Assembly: GCA_004380135.1 (NCBI GenBank)
Contig: QXCR01000076.1
Location: 1-64,000 of the forward strand
Reading direction: 5' to 3'
DNA: 64,000 nt
From: Stemphylium vesicarium
Lineage: Eukaryota > Ascomycota > Dothideomycetes > Pleosporales > Pleosporaceae
Shown here: positions 34,178 to 45,652 of the stretch, piece by piece
Numbering within the stretch: the first letter of the stretch is position 1
Layout: each line of letters opens with the position of its first letter
Notes under the pieces: generated by a model
What the model was told of the DNA's origin: nothing
Database searches by the model: none
What the model saw: only the letters and a program-made list of their open reading frames with translations
Made by a program: the position numbers and the translations under genes

Positions 34178-34570
34178 TCAGGCTATGCATGTATACCTAG
34201 GTATCCAGATCAAAGTCCTATGAAAGCCCCACCTTGGCTGTTGTTGCTTACGAAATGGAGGGCTGCGACGACTGCGACTGTACTGCTGGTAAGACTTCGA
34301 CACGACATGAAGCAATGGAGACGCAGGCATGTTCCAAAATACTAATGCACATTGATCCAGCATGAAGCAACCTAGTGCACCCTGTACAAAACACACAGTC
34401 CACGTACACAAGGCGTAGCCTTTGGCGATGCGGTATTCAAGCACCCTTGAATCTGCATACAATACGATGCAAGCGCAGGAGATATTGAAAACAAAGGCCA
34501 TCACACAAAGCAAGTGGAGTCGGGCGTCGGGCGGAATTGTGAACATGAAAGTGGAATTCCGGTCTGCCAT
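34178..34570 (-). CDS. Possible small membrane protein
   Basis: A 130-codon open frame with its own ATG, not recognised. Codons in the first two-thirds are mostly C/T-ending, as in neighbouring real genes. It predicts two strongly hydrophobic helices (around residues 18-40, LHLLCVMAFVFNISCACIVL, and 52-72, ALCTWTVCFVQGALGCFML), then a basic, poorly conserved-looking tail that may be past a missed splice site. It sits 190 bp downstream of RPS21 on the same strand. It could be a small tetraspan-like or MARVEL-like protein with only part of the gene seen, or a chance frame. Confidence 0.35.
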   Translation of the reverse strand: MADRNSTFMFTIPPDARLHLLCVMAFVFNISCACIVLYADSRVLEYRIAKGYALCTWTVCFVQGALGCFMLDQCALVFWNMPASPLLHVVSKSYQQYSRSRRSPPFRKQQQPRWGFHRTLIWIPRYTCIA

Positions 34571-34760
34571 TCGTGCAGACAGTCCTCTCGACGGCCTGGG
34601 CGCTCCCTTGTCGCATCATGCTTTCCCTCATCTCAAGCTGTTTCGCTCCGCATTTCTATGCACCGGAAGGCCCAAATGCCATCTATCCTCATGCCGATCA
34701 TATATCGTGTCATTCCTCAAACCGGGTTTCGCGATCCGTCCCTTTTCTTTTTCTTTCCCT

Positions 34761-35077
34761 TTATTTGGAACCGGTCCAGACCTTGTCCAGGAATCCAGCC
34801 TGTTGGCAAAGGCGGTTCATCGAGTCATCAGCCTCGCCCATGGCGCGTACGAAGCCAGCGAGCGCAAACGATGTGTTCTCTCCGGTTGCGCGGCCCTCGG
34901 CGGAAACGTTGGCAATGGCGATTTGGACAGAGGCGTGGTCCTTGGGGCGGATGATGCGGTTGGTGGCGCTGCACTTGCGGGGGATGTAGCTGCGCGAGAT
35001 ATTAGATACCCATAGGTTTCAGTGAGAGGGCCAAGAGTAGTTTACAGGTCTACGAGTTCACCGCGTTCGTTCTCCAT
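34761..35077 (-). CDS. RPS21: 40S ribosomal protein S21 (eS21)
   Basis: Two exons (35077-35046, 34989-34761; intron 56 nt with GTAAAC donor and GCGCAG acceptor) give 86 residues. The protein begins MENERGELVDLYIPRKCSAT and continues NRIIRPKDHASVQIAI, GRATGENTSFALAGFVRAMG and ends DKVWTGSK, an unmistakable full-length eS21 (87 residues in yeast). It is a component of the small ribosomal subunit and needed for 18S rRNA maturation. An early intron near codon 11 is typical for fungal ribosomal protein genes. Codon choice is strongly C-biased, as expected for high expression. Confidence 0.97.
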
Positions 35078-35497
35078 TGTGGCGAGATGTGAATTTTTTT
35101 GGGTGGTCTAAGATCGCGGGTCAGCGAATGCGACGGAATTGCGACTTTCAGTACGTACTTGGGATTCGTAGGGAGCGTGGAGCGTGTGCGGTTGTTCGAA
35201 TTTCGCTCTTGATTTCGGACAGCGAGTGTGGACGGGGAAACGATAGGCGAGGTGGCACGTGCGTCATCTCCACGCTTGTGCAGTTCACTCTTGCTACCAC
35301 TATCGGTATAGCGCCCGTTTCGATTCGGAGAAGCTAAGCACACATGGAAGTTTAGCGATAGCTAGGTCAATAAGAGCAAATCATAATTTGCTGTTTGAAC
35401 CTTTTCGGATTGCGCGACAAGACTTGTATTCGGCAGCGATATACCCTAACAGGTGCCGACTCAATCACTCCCAGATCGATTATACACCCCATCATCA
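35078..35497. promoter_or_regulatory. Upstream region of RPS21
   Basis: 420 bp between the RPS21 start (minus strand) and the end of the next minus-strand gene. It should hold the RPS21 promoter and the 3' end of the gene at 36133. A second GT...AG pair near the RPS21 leader may mark a leader intron but is not certain. Confidence 0.35.
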
Positions 35498-36133
35498 TCA
35501 ACGATCGTCATCCGCCGTCCACCACCCACCAGGGCCACCAGATGTGAAATTGCAGATCTCTGCAAAGCAATAAAGATCCAATTCAAACCAAATAGACAAG
35601 AGACGTAAAGAAGACATCCTAATCCAACCAAAATATCTCCGCGGACCGATTCTGCTATGACTGGGTATTTGCACAGCAGGATCGTAGTCTGATTCTGCCA
35701 ACTTGATGAAGCGAAGCTCAGTATCTTTCAGCACTTCTGCATCGGCTACGATAAAGCAGCTATATATATTCAAGTCCGCGCTTATCGGTTTCCCACCTAT
35801 TTTGTCTTTGTACACTTGTCGCACTTCGTCCAGCGTCAAGCCGTTCAACGTCTCGGGGTCGGAGCGCGGATCCAAGCTAAACAGATCTTCTAGCTTAGAA
35901 ATGGTGTTGGGGTCGTCGTTTGGGTCCCGATTCTGGCTGAGTTCGTGTTTGGCGGCGTTGGTCATGTTTTGCAGCAGTCGGTACCATTGCTGCTCGGAAC
36001 CCGGGCCGTAGTATGTGCGGTAGGTCGTAAACCCCCAGGGCTCCAGCCACTTATCCATCTCGCCAGGTATCAGTTCTGCACCACTGGGATATCTGCGTAG
36101 GCTTTCCAGGAACGACGACAGTATGGTGGGCAT
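35498..36133 (-). CDS. Orphan fungal protein family, intronless, 211 residues
   Basis: A single exon with ATG at 36133. I recognise the type but know no function: uncharacterised proteins with a WGFTTYRTYYGPGSE block near residue 33, LTLDEVRQVYKDKIGG around 100, DAEVLKD, and RYFGWIRM followed by LWFELD-like sequence (here SIWFELDLY) near the end. These are frequent in multicopy in ascomycete accessory regions. There is no signal peptide or membrane segment, so it is probably cytosolic. It lies 411 bp downstream of the FAD oxidase on the same strand. The last 15-20 residues are Gly/Trp/Asp-rich. Nothing suggests it is broken. Confidence 0.7.
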   Translation of the reverse strand: MPTILSSFLESLRRYPSGAELIPGEMDKWLEPWGFTTYRTYYGPGSEQQWYRLLQNMTNAAKHELSQNRDPNDDPNTISKLEDLFSLDPRSDPETLNGLTLDEVRQVYKDKIGGKPISADLNIYSCFIVADAEVLKDTELRFIKLAESDYDPAVQIPSHSRIGPRRYFGWIRMSSLRLLSIWFELDLYCFAEICNFTSGGPGGWWTADDDR

Positions 36134-36544
36134 GGTGAGGTCGATGGTGATGTAGTGCGGTTCTTGATTACACAGACTCGGGGGATTTATCTACGATTTA
36201 TACAGTGGCGATGAGCTTTGTTAGTGAAAGAAAGGCTACAGCACACACATACATTACATTGGTGCTAGACCAAATAGGTCCAGGCAGCCAGGCAGCAGCT
36301 GATGTTGGTGGCTTCCCTTCCTCGCCATGATTGGGTACTGGATCTTCACACGTGCCCCGGGTGCAGAACGAACGAGTAGATGAGCAAATGCTGCCATTCT
36401 TTTGAGAGGCGCGATATTCCACTGCGAATAGATGCTGTTATCTATAAATGAACCACGAGCGTGGAAAGGGCCATCTGATGTGACCAATTGGCTACGCAGG
36501 GTTGGACAGAGAATAATCCCTATATGAGACGTAACATCACCGTC
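36134..36544. other. Intergenic, no gene seen
   Basis: 411 bp between two minus-strand genes. It includes the promoter of the orphan gene at 36133 and the 3' end of the FAD oxidase. Confidence 0.5.
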
Positions 36545-38165
36545 TCACGCCTGGGAAATCTTGAACCCTCCTGGCAGTAGTTCTTGGTAGACGCCGAACG
36601 GATCGTACTTCTTTGCGACCTTCTTCATAAACGCCACCTTGTCAGCACCGTAAGCCGAAAGCGGATCCTGGTCCTTATCGGCATAGTTGAGGTAAAGATA
36701 TTCCACCGCCGTACCCTTCTCTGTGGCAAACTTCTGGATGCCGTCGGTCAACATTTTGCCCAAACCAATGAACAATTCATCATCTTTAGGCTCAGACCAA
36801 AGTAGGTAGGACTGGTACATGATGAAGTTCTCATCATAGCGCTCCATGCCAAGCACATTGCCACCCCTGGCTGTGCTGTTTGCAGTGTAGCTCGTAGCAA
36901 AGACCTGATGTAAGCACGAGACACGCCACTCGCCTGACGCCTTGGCCTGAAGCTCTGTAATGACGATGTTGTAGAGACGCGCTGTCTCTTGGAGGGTCGC
37001 GAGATCGATCTTGAACGAGAGAGTACGGAATTGAACCCTAGTTGCTCGCATTAGCAATCGTCTGAGACCAAACACAGCAGAGAGTCATACCGACTGGCAG
37101 TGTTACTGCCAAACTCGGCAGCAACCGCACTCATTGGCTGGATCTTAGTCGAATCGCTGAGGGTGTTGTTGATCGCAAAAAACTCACTATACGCATCGGG
37201 GCGAGCAACAGGCTTGGTGTAATCAAAGGCAGCTCTTACGACGTCCACGGGACTGGCTGTTGAGTATCCTTGGAACAGGATCAGAGCAGCGTATGGATCC
37301 CGGTTAGGGTCCAGACCGAAATTGATAAGCGACTTGAAATGTTGATTGACGGTGGATGCAGGCCAGGAAACGACACCTCCCCAAAGGTCTTCATTCTCGA
37401 AGGTTTCCATGTCGTATCGTGTCACGATACCAAAGTTGCTGCTACCACCCTTGAGAGCGATGAAGAGATCAGCATTAGTCGTCTTGTTGGCATTTACGAT
37501 GCGGCCGTCGGCAAGGACGACCTGGAAATTGACCACGTTATCGCAGGAAAGTCCGACGCGAGATGCGTAGTGAGATATCCCACCACCCAGCAGGTAGCCG
37601 CCGACGCCGACAGTACTTCCTCGGCCTCCAGGTACCATACGTCCTAATGGCTCCAGAGTCTCGTAGACAGAGCCCCATCGCGCAGCTGGCAGAATGCTTG
37701 CCACCTCGGAATCAGCATTGTAAGTGGTTCCGTTCATGTGCAGCAGATCGATGGTGACTCCATCGTCGACGTTGTTGGCACCAGGAATCGGGGTATGGCC
37801 ACCAGATCGTACGGCAAACTGGCAAGTCTTGCGCAGGCTGGCAGCCGCAAGGACCTTGGTAATCGTGGAAACTTCCTCGGAAGTTATGGGTTGCACTATA
37901 CAGTTGGGTGTCAATCTGCTCTTCTCATCAAAATAAGAGGCAAGACTAGCATTGTATGCGTTCTGACCAGGGTAGGTCACGCGCTCGGCTACAGGACTTA
38001 GAGTCAGAACTGTGCACTAGAGGAAGTCAGAACAGCAACACAAGACGACGTGGAGCTTACACAATTGTTGGAAGACTGGATCCCGTTTTCGACCTCAATT
38101 TTGTTTTGAGCACGCGTCATGCTGAGCAGAGTCGAAGCGACCAAAGTAAAGCTTAGACAGAACAT
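36545..38165 (-). CDS. Secreted FAD-linked oxidase (berberine-bridge/6-HDNO-like)
   Basis: Three exons on the minus strand (38165-38061, 38016-37091, 37037-36545) encode 507 residues. A signal peptide (MFCLSFTLVASTLLSMTRAQ) is followed by a PCMH-type FAD-binding domain. FAVRSGGHTPIPGANN (about residue 90) carries the His that binds FAD covalently in this family, and GGRGSTVGVGGYLLGGG follows. In that second block the position of the second covalent Cys of bicovalent BBE enzymes is Ser, so the flavin is probably attached only through His. The C-terminal BBE domain is clear (YLYLNYADKDQDPLSAYGAD, ending YQELLPGGFKI). Such enzymes oxidise sugars, alcohols or alkaloid-like compounds with O2 and make H2O2. 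Substrate is unknown. A leading Cys-rich junction (SSNNCCTVL) is odd but in frame. Confidence 0.93.
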
Positions 38166-40627
38166 GATGGACGGGCAGGCGGTGATCAGCCCTTGACGAA
38201 GAGAACAATTCAGTTGAAGACTATCTGAGAACTCCGGGTCATCAGCTTGTTAATATTGTTCCCGTAGGTGGGCCAGATGCCCGTTGGGAATGTGGAAACT
38301 GATCAAGCGAGTTAGCAGGATCGCGGGTAGCAGTCGCCGGTTGTTATAATCTCTGCATGCCTAACGATTAAACCGGTGGATGCCTCCGTGCCGAGAGCAC
38401 AGACTTGAGAAAACCCAATCTGGAGTCTACCGTGTGCTTTGTGGCAAGTGTGAGCATTGTGATCTTTTGAAAGAGTGGGGAGTACAAGTGAGGGAGGAGA
38501 TTCCGTCGGCGGAACGTACTAATCGAGCCTAGGCTAGACTCAACCCGGTAACGCCCAACCATCTCCAACTTGCAGAAGCACTACTGTGGTCGGCACGAAG
38601 GAACAAACACCAAGGCCGCTATGCCATCTCATCAAGCCAAGATCAAGGACACCACTCTTTATTTCATGGAAGCATGTAAGAGCCTGAATGGGGAAATGCG
38701 TGACCCGCAACCCGGCCGCTTGCATCCTTCGTGCCCATCTCCATTTCCGGACCTTGCCCCGCAGGATTTCTCTAGCACAACGCTAGGGCTGTTCCACTGC
38801 GGCACAGCGGGAGCTCTATTCCCGCGACCCCACAGCACTGTGGTGATTTATGTAGTAGTTCGACCCCAGTACAGTCAAGCACCCAACGAAGATGACCTCG
38901 CGATCACAGGTGCACCGAGATAGAATGATATGGATAGAACGAATTCCATCATACTCTCAGCTTCACTCACAATTGCAGCACAACAATTGTCTGAGACAAA
39001 TCAACCTGCTTCGCTTCGGTAGGTTACTATATAACCAGATCTACCCACCCGACAATTTGGGTTAAATCCCGCGAGGCAAGCAATCTCAAATTGAGGCAAT
39101 GCAACCATCGTGCTATCTCACAGGAAGCACGTTGTAAAAAGATGGTAGATCTCACTTAGCTAATCATTCCCGCAGACGCCTATGCCACCAACCTCGAAAC
39201 CTCATAGTGACCAGGAAAGGTCATCCTTGTCTGGATTGGAATTGACCTTCCTTTACAGTGTGGGCTCGATGTGAAGCGTCAACCCCAGGTCGGCGAACCC
39301 AAGATTGACGAACATGACTGACTCAATAGTTAGTACATGCGTCACAAGTGCAGTGCGTGTCGCATTACTTCTCCCAATTTTGACGTCAGAAAGCTCCTGA
39401 GACACTTTTCATCCTAATCTGTGGATGTAAGTGCGCAGCTCTCGCTAAGCATCAACCACTCCTGGAACTAGATCGATTGCTCTTTAGATCCTTTACTGAC
39501 AAGCGCTGCTGGTCTTATTGAGGCCAGTCTCATCATCATCAATGGTTCCCTTCCAACCATGCGACTATTCATAAAGCATGTGGCTCCTACTTTGATCGGC
39601 GGTTCCGAATCAACTCGACCATCAGCAGTGCGCCATGCACACGGATGGGAACTGCAACATCAAGGAGCACATGATCCTCATGACAATGGAGATGATGCGT
39701 CTGGGGGAAATTCTCGGCGAAGCAATGTAATACCAGAGACATGGTATGGAGATCTCGGAGCTCGGAGCTCACAAACGGTTGTGGATAGCGCGCACTTGGC
39801 TTGGGAAATGAGCTGCAGCAAGCGTTTCGATACCATCTTCGTTGAAGAGAAACATTTTCGCATCACCCTTAAGATTCCGACTCTGTGAATGATCTTTTGT
39901 AATGTATACGGCTGAGCTTTCCTGTTTTCTCATCAAGTTTTCGTAGGTTTCGAGTGGAAGATGGCCGGCTAAAGTATTGATGAGTTACCTTTCTGACTCA
40001 CACTGTGCCTACTTGACGTCTCACCCTTCCAAGTATGTGTCTGTAAGCATCTTATTTTAACGACCACGAATTTGTACTGTTTTACGAGCTCGGATGTAAT
40101 AACGAATGTGGTCCAATCCCTTTCTGTGAGCACAAGCGACACTTCTGTGTATCTAATACGCTGTTTGGTCGAAAGTTTGTTAGGCAAATGTCACTTCGGC
40201 TGCTGGGAACGGGATCGTCTCCTCAATGCGATACAGCCATCTCCGCTGTCGGTGCTAATCCCAGCGCCAGGCCTGGAAAAGAAGACTTGAATGGTAGTTG
40301 TGTATTCAAAGTCGACAATCCGCGAAGAGGATAGTAGTGGAACAGCATCACCTGCATGTGCAGTATAAGCGCACGTTCAATCACAGCTCCAAAACATAGG
40401 CCTTTAGATGAATCGCAAATCAGAGTGTTTATTAATTATGAGGGCAAACTACAAAGATAGCTACTGGCAGAGGATGGGACGAAATTCTACCTTGCCAGAG
40501 AAGAGATGAAACTTCACGCATAGCGAGTGCTGACGTGATGTGGCTCACAAAGTGCCAACCATTTTAGTTAACAGACTCAATAGACCTTTCGAACCCGGTT
40601 CTATACTGCCTTGACTGCAAGGAGAAC
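38166..40627. other. Gene-poor stretch, 2.5 kb
   Basis: No supported gene. Open frames here are short, motif-free and overlap each other on both strands. The first ~200 bp is the promoter of the FAD oxidase. This is the start of the gene-poor island that carries the secreted cysteine-rich genes. Confidence 0.5.
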
Positions 40628-41637
40628 TTAGGCGCCTGGGTAAAGCTCCTTCGCGCATTGGGTCTTAGGAGTAGGGCCGAGGTTGTTGGGGCACATGCCC
40701 TTCGCGGGGTTGCCAACGTAGTAGCAGTGATCCCAAACACCTAGATGGATAGTTAGCATTACGATCATGAACTAGGTTCGATTGTACTCACCATCAGCAC
40801 CACAGCGAGTGTCATTGCAGTCGCGAGTGATGGGGAGATCAAGCCAGATGTTACCAGCAATACCGCTGCCGCAGAGCTTGTTGCTGCCGTCGGAAAGGTC
40901 CCTGTACCTAGCCTTTCCCCTAACGTGTCCGATCCAGGGGCGAAATGTAGCGATACAGGGATGGCGCTCATCACAAGTAGCACTGTAACCAGTGGCAATA
41001 GCATTGCCTGTGGTGTACGAAAAGTCGACACTAATGCCGATTGTCCTGCTCAACTCTGCTAGTCCCTGCTTATTGTTAGCCTCATTCTATGCGGTATCTG
41101 TTATCGGTGACTTACAATGCCAGCAGTTGCACTAAGACTTCCACCGATCGTGACCGAATAAGTTTGAGTGAAGGTGTTGGAAATAGAGGCAGGTCCGCAA
41201 ATGGGGGACGACATAACCTTGATGTTTCCCAAAGCCTTGTTCCAGTCCGCCTCAGACAGGTCCCAAGAGCGGTGAGTCTTGCCATTGCAGGGGTTGTCCT
41301 GGCGCTTCTCGAATGGTCTTTGGACTGGTGAGTATAGAGGTGGAAATCGGGGGAAATTGTCTTACGGTGGAGATCGCCCGGTCAGCTTCTTGTAGGTTTC
41401 GTCAGAAAGCTCGATGCCCTCTGGGCCAATGTCGTAAACGCCGTTCTCGAGGAGCTTAACACCGGCAAGCTCGGGGATTTCGACATCCGCAGCGCCCCTT
41501 CGGTGGAGGAGACCGCCAGACTCAACTGTAGAGTCCAACTCCGCGCTCAACTCAACGCTGGCGATGTCTTTCGATGGTGCAGCATTGCTAGTTCCTGCAA
41601 CTGTCAAGAGAGCAACGATGGTGTTGAAGGTACGCAT
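40628..41637 (-). CDS. Secreted cysteine-rich prepro-protein, effector-like
   Basis: Four exons on the minus strand (41637-41366, 41317-41116, 41065-40792, 40740-40628) encode 286 residues. I do not recognise the family. A signal peptide (MRTFNTIVALLTVAGTSNA) is followed by an acidic prodomain of about 75 residues containing LLHRRG and ending FEKR, a good Kex2 site, just before QDNPC. The mature part has ten cysteines. It contains a Ser/Thr/Gly-rich amphipathic strand region (SVTIGGSLSATAG, then DFSYTTGNAIATGY) that alternates polar and hydrophobic residues, then a Cys-rich C-terminal half. Exon 1 to 2 uses an AAG acceptor (CCAAAG), the only one restoring the FEKRQD frame, so that junction is less sure. 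A TATATAA box lies 74 bp upstream. Secretion is well supported; function is unknown. Confidence 0.75.
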
Positions 41638-43435
41638 TTTGATGGTGTTTTCGTGTAATGCTTTGTCGGCGGATGGGTGAAGTTGTCTTTTGCAAGAGAT
41701 GGTCTCTCTTTATATAATGAGAATGCTCACAACCCCTTGAATAGTGATACTCATCACTAGAGCCATTACCTAGGCAGTTGCATGCGCCATCAATCGTCAA
41801 TCTTGGCTGGGTACGTATTCCACAACTGCCCAGGCATAGTTTCGCCGCGCTAGATACGTGAGATACGGTCACAAAATCCAAAGTACTCGCGCGACATGCC
41901 TCATTCACTGAGTATCGCCGGATCTGAAGTTGAACTAGTATCTTGTTTAGCGATACCAACGGAAAAGTGTCACGGGATGTACAAACGAAAGATGGGTACA
42001 TGACACTGGGGTAGCAAGAACGAAATGACGGGGCCGCCGAAGCGCCGGCCATATTTCTCAGAAATTCCCCTTAGAGATCTGATCGATAATCCCGCAACTA
42101 TAACAGTCCTGTCTTAGTATCACGTTGGACGATCTCTGGGTCCATCTGTCGGTCGCATTGCGACATTAACAAGTTGCGGGGAGGTTAGCGGGTTGCCAAG
42201 AAATGAGATTTCGGCCGCCAAGAAGGAAACCCGCGCCACAAGTCAGGCACGACACAGTGGATAGTGCCGCGTGTAAGTCTAATATGTGGAGTGATAAGTG
42301 CTTTACCCAAGGCATACACCTACCGTTTTCGGTAACGATAGGAAATTGCATTGGTTGTGATAAGCAAAATGCGCAATGGCTGCAAACAATCTTTGCACAA
42401 TGTGCTGTTAGCCTAGGGCACCTTGCACACTCGCGGGGATCATCCATCAACTAATCAGCCAACAGCTCCGCAAATCTGAGATCCCATCAGGGGAATCTTG
42501 ACAGCAACGACGATTAGTCTCGACTTCATCTATGTCCGCTTACACGAGATCCTTAACTCTGCACAACGATTTTTCTATAGCATTCGTTTATCAAAGATTC
42601 GTTCTGAAGTACATATCGAAGTACTGTAATGGTAGCGTCGCGGTGACAATCTTTGCGTTGGTAACGGCCCTTCTCGTTCTGTAGCGGAGTTTTCTACTAT
42701 GTTGGCTTGGACGCGTTTGTGTCGGTATTTCTTGATATCGCGATAGGAGCACTCACCGTCTGTTGTAATAACGATCTACAGGAACATCGTGTTTGTCCGC
42801 AGCCAAGTGTGCTTTCTGAAACTTTTAAGCCCGCCCCACTTGCATCTTCGATTTTTCTAAACCCCTGCTTTGGATTGTACAACGCGGTGATCAGTAAGCA
42901 ATTTGGCCGATGACGGCGATTTTATAATCTCATCACGTGATCTATAAGCACTAGTACGGTTCATGGTTAGCTTTTGCTTGGCGTGACAAAGAACAACACC
43001 CTTTGCGGATCGCGGTCTCTTTTGGCAGATGAACGATGTGAATCGGCACAACGTAAACACCTCTCTACGTGGTCGTATCATATTACCCATGCATCACGAT
43101 TGAGTAACCTCATCGCTCTATTTCTGTTTCCCCAAAACAACGTCCCTGCAATGCTGCAATCACAAAACTACTATCCGAAGCCTGCGTTGCGTTAAAAAAT
43201 AATGAAATAGAAAAAATCTCCGCATCAGTTTGCCAAGGGTTACAGCAAAGAAAGATAAACGAGGGTTGTGAAGAGTTGGCAAGAATATATTTGGCTTGAA
43301 TGATGCTTGTACAGAGTTGATTGTTCAGATCCCCTGTCACCCCTATTATGATCCGTTCCCGTCGTTTGTACAGCCAGGTTCTCCATCACAATGACCATCC
43401 ATCTCCACCCGTCCATCTCGTACCGCTCTGGGTCT
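41638..43435. other. Gene-poor stretch, 1.8 kb
   Basis: No supported gene. It includes the promoter of the gene starting at 41637. Remaining open stretches have no motif. Confidence 0.5.
41711..41717 (-). promoter_or_regulatory. TATA box of the secreted prepro-protein gene
   Basis: TATATAA lies 74-80 bp upstream of the ATG at 41637, a usual distance for a fungal core promoter. Confidence 0.55.
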
Positions 43436-43819
43436 CTAGTCGCAATCGACGGTTTTTGACCCAATTTGACCGGCAGGATTACCGCTGTCGAGGACCCAGC
43501 TGTCATGCTTCATTTCTGGGATATCTGTTCCTAGCCATTCTCTGAACCGCCAGAATGTGACGGTGCAGTAGCAATGCGGGGTCTTTCGTCCGCATGGGTC
43601 GCAGGAAACATCTTGTGTCATGTCTACGCCGAGACGTCCGTCGTGTTGTCCGTTGAATTGGCCATACTGGTACAGGAGGTCTCTGCAGTGGTTGCGCCAG
43701 GTGTTTCCATCAAGTTCGCAAGCCGTTGATTTGCTCTTATATCCGATCGAGTACTGGGTGCAGCCCAAGGCAACGCCAACGATTTGGGTGGTGAGGAGGA
43801 GGGTTGAAACGAGCTTCAT
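43436..43819 (-). CDS. Small secreted cysteine-rich protein, WRFREW family member A
   Basis: Intronless, 127 residues; the ATG at 43819 is chosen because it starts a classic signal peptide (MKLVSTLLLTTQIVGVALG), although the frame is open for 48 codons upstream. The mature protein has nine cysteines: one right after the cleavage site, one in TACEL, one in HCRDLL, a CDPC pair, a CYC pair before TVTFWRFREW, and a final C in the C-terminal TVDCD. The spacing and the WRFREW motif are shared with the genes at 44585-45053 and 45653-46063. I recognise no named family. Size, secretion and disulfide pattern are effector-like or antimicrobial-like, which is inference only. A TATATAG-type box lies about 75 bp upstream. 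Confidence 0.85.
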   Translation of the reverse strand: MKLVSTLLLTTQIVGVALGCTQYSIGYKSKSTACELDGNTWRNHCRDLLYQYGQFNGQHDGRLGVDMTQDVSCDPCGRKTPHCYCTVTFWRFREWLGTDIPEMKHDSWVLDSGNPAGQIGSKTVDCD

Positions 43820-44584
43820 GATGGAGGTGGGGTTTTGAGATAATTTCTTGACGTTTGAGTACCGTGTTACGTGGGTGTTGGCTTTTAGTCCTATATACTT
43901 ATGAGTCGAACGAGTCGGGCATAGTAGATTATCGGAAATGGTATGCCTGTCACTTATCTCCAATGTCTCTATGGTCTCTTTTCGGGCTTATACGCGTACA
44001 ATAAGTGCAAGTGTAGCGTCACTAGAAGTGGCACATCGGCGGCGAAACGAAGGATGCGCTAGTCAGACGATCTGGAGAATATCTGACTCGAAAGTCACGC
44101 CGTGATAACGGTACCATCAACACAGCCTATCGTATAACCCTTACTAGTTGCTCTCACAGCTTCACCAGGAAATTGCACACGCGTATGCAGCTAATCCCGT
44201 TGTGTTATTGTGATCATCACGAACGCCAGCGCAAACACGTAGCATGGCATCAAGGTGCTCATTGAACCACACAAGAACATAGACTAGATCTAGAAGCAGA
44301 CTGCTGAACACTTCATGCGCATTCAAGAAGGATGTCAGGAATGGTGTATGTGATGAGCTCACGGCAATGCAAATGCGTATTGAAAATCACGATTCTTATG
44401 GTTTATTGTGAGAGCGGAACGGAGCATGTGGTTTAGAAATAGTAGTCTCCAGTACATTTCCATTAACTTGGTGCTCTGACATGCACAAAAGGAATGAAGC
44501 AAAGATAATAGATGAATTCCGTCCAATTAGCCCATCTCCAACCACTAAGCACTAGGTACCAATCTTCGCAACCAAGGTTGTTGT
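43820..44584. other. Intergenic within the WRFREW cluster
   Basis: 765 bp with no gene. It holds the promoter of member A (TATA-like sequence at 43891-43897 on the minus strand) and the 3' end of member B. Confidence 0.5.
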
Positions 44585-45053
44585 CTAGTCACAGTTGACT
44601 GTTCCTTCCTTGCCCTACTAATTGTCAGAATGCTAGTTATAAAGCTCGTCTTGAGCAAGTACTTACACGGTCGACCCAGCCATAATCGCCATTTTCGGGG
44701 AATACCATTTCCCATCCCTTGGGCAGTGCGGGTCGCTGGTTTAGCGGAGGCTCGAGCATCCATTCCCGGAAGCGCCAAGCGGTGACGGTACATGAACAAT
44801 AGTTCGTGCTTGGGTTGCCGTCGCAGGCCCGGCAATCGACACTACCATCAACATCGCCGCCATAGATCTTTCCGTGAGAGATTCCGTAATTTCGAAGATC
44901 ACGTGCAATGGTACGGCATTCTTGTTCGATAACGTCGTTTCCGAGCTCGCAGGGCTTCTGTCTGCTGTACTCGACGTATTTCTGAACGCACGCCTCTGTC
45001 ACTGGGGCGAAGGCGGCGAGAAGAGCAGTGGAAACGAAGATGAAACCTCTCAT
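44585..45053 (-). CDS. Small secreted cysteine-rich protein, WRFREW family member B
   Basis: Two exons (45053-44667, 44614-44585) encode 138 residues. The second exon adds only GKEGTVNCD; it is supported because members A and C also end in a VDC(D) motif, while reading into the intron would end in an unrelated tail. A signal peptide (MRGFIFVSTALLAAFAPVTEA) is followed directly by the first Cys. The other cysteines are in KPCELG, QECRTIARDL, a CRAC pair, a CSC pair and the terminal NCD, the same framework as member A, with TVTAWRFREW after the CSC. Only this member has an intron in the coding region. The protein is secreted, function unknown. Confidence 0.85.
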
Positions 45054-45652
45054 GATGACGGTTTTTGAGATGAGATGGTATATTCAAAAGACGATTGATA
45101 GACGGTGGAGCTGTGAACGAAGCAGTGGAATAGGTCGTTCTCGTGGAGACTTTAAACATTGTTAGTCGAGCCGACCCGAACCGATCTAGTGAAAGTAGAT
45201 AATAGTGCCATCCCCTTTGCCGACGCGGCGTTATTCATTGCTAGTCGAACAGGGATATGAGATAGCGTATGGAGGTGCAAATGAATCGTATCTTTTCTTT
45301 AGCGTATGCCTCAAGTGGATCCTTCATAGTCACCAGCTTGGACACATGCCTATCGGGCCACACTTGCTAGCGGCGTTTACATCCAGCAAGGATAGAAACT
45401 ACGATTAACTACAATGTCCAAAAACGTCGATGATCGATCCAGAGCGATCGGTGAGGCGTTGTTTTTCCTCTGTGCTCATCGCGCGTTACTCGCAGCTAAG
45501 TGTACAAGGCAACTCAAGCGATATTCGAAGCTGACACCAAGCTACCACATGTGATGAGCAAAATGTATAAAATCGCGAACAACCACAGTTGTTTAACATC
45601 ACCCTCATACAGACCTCCATTCATACGGCGCCTTCCTCAACTCTTCGGCATC
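45054..45652. promoter_or_regulatory. Divergent promoter, WRFREW members B and C
   Basis: 600 bp between divergent starts. TATAAAAT at 45566-45573 is 80-87 bp upstream of member C. No further gene is seen, so members B and C could be co-regulated from here. Confidence 0.5.
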
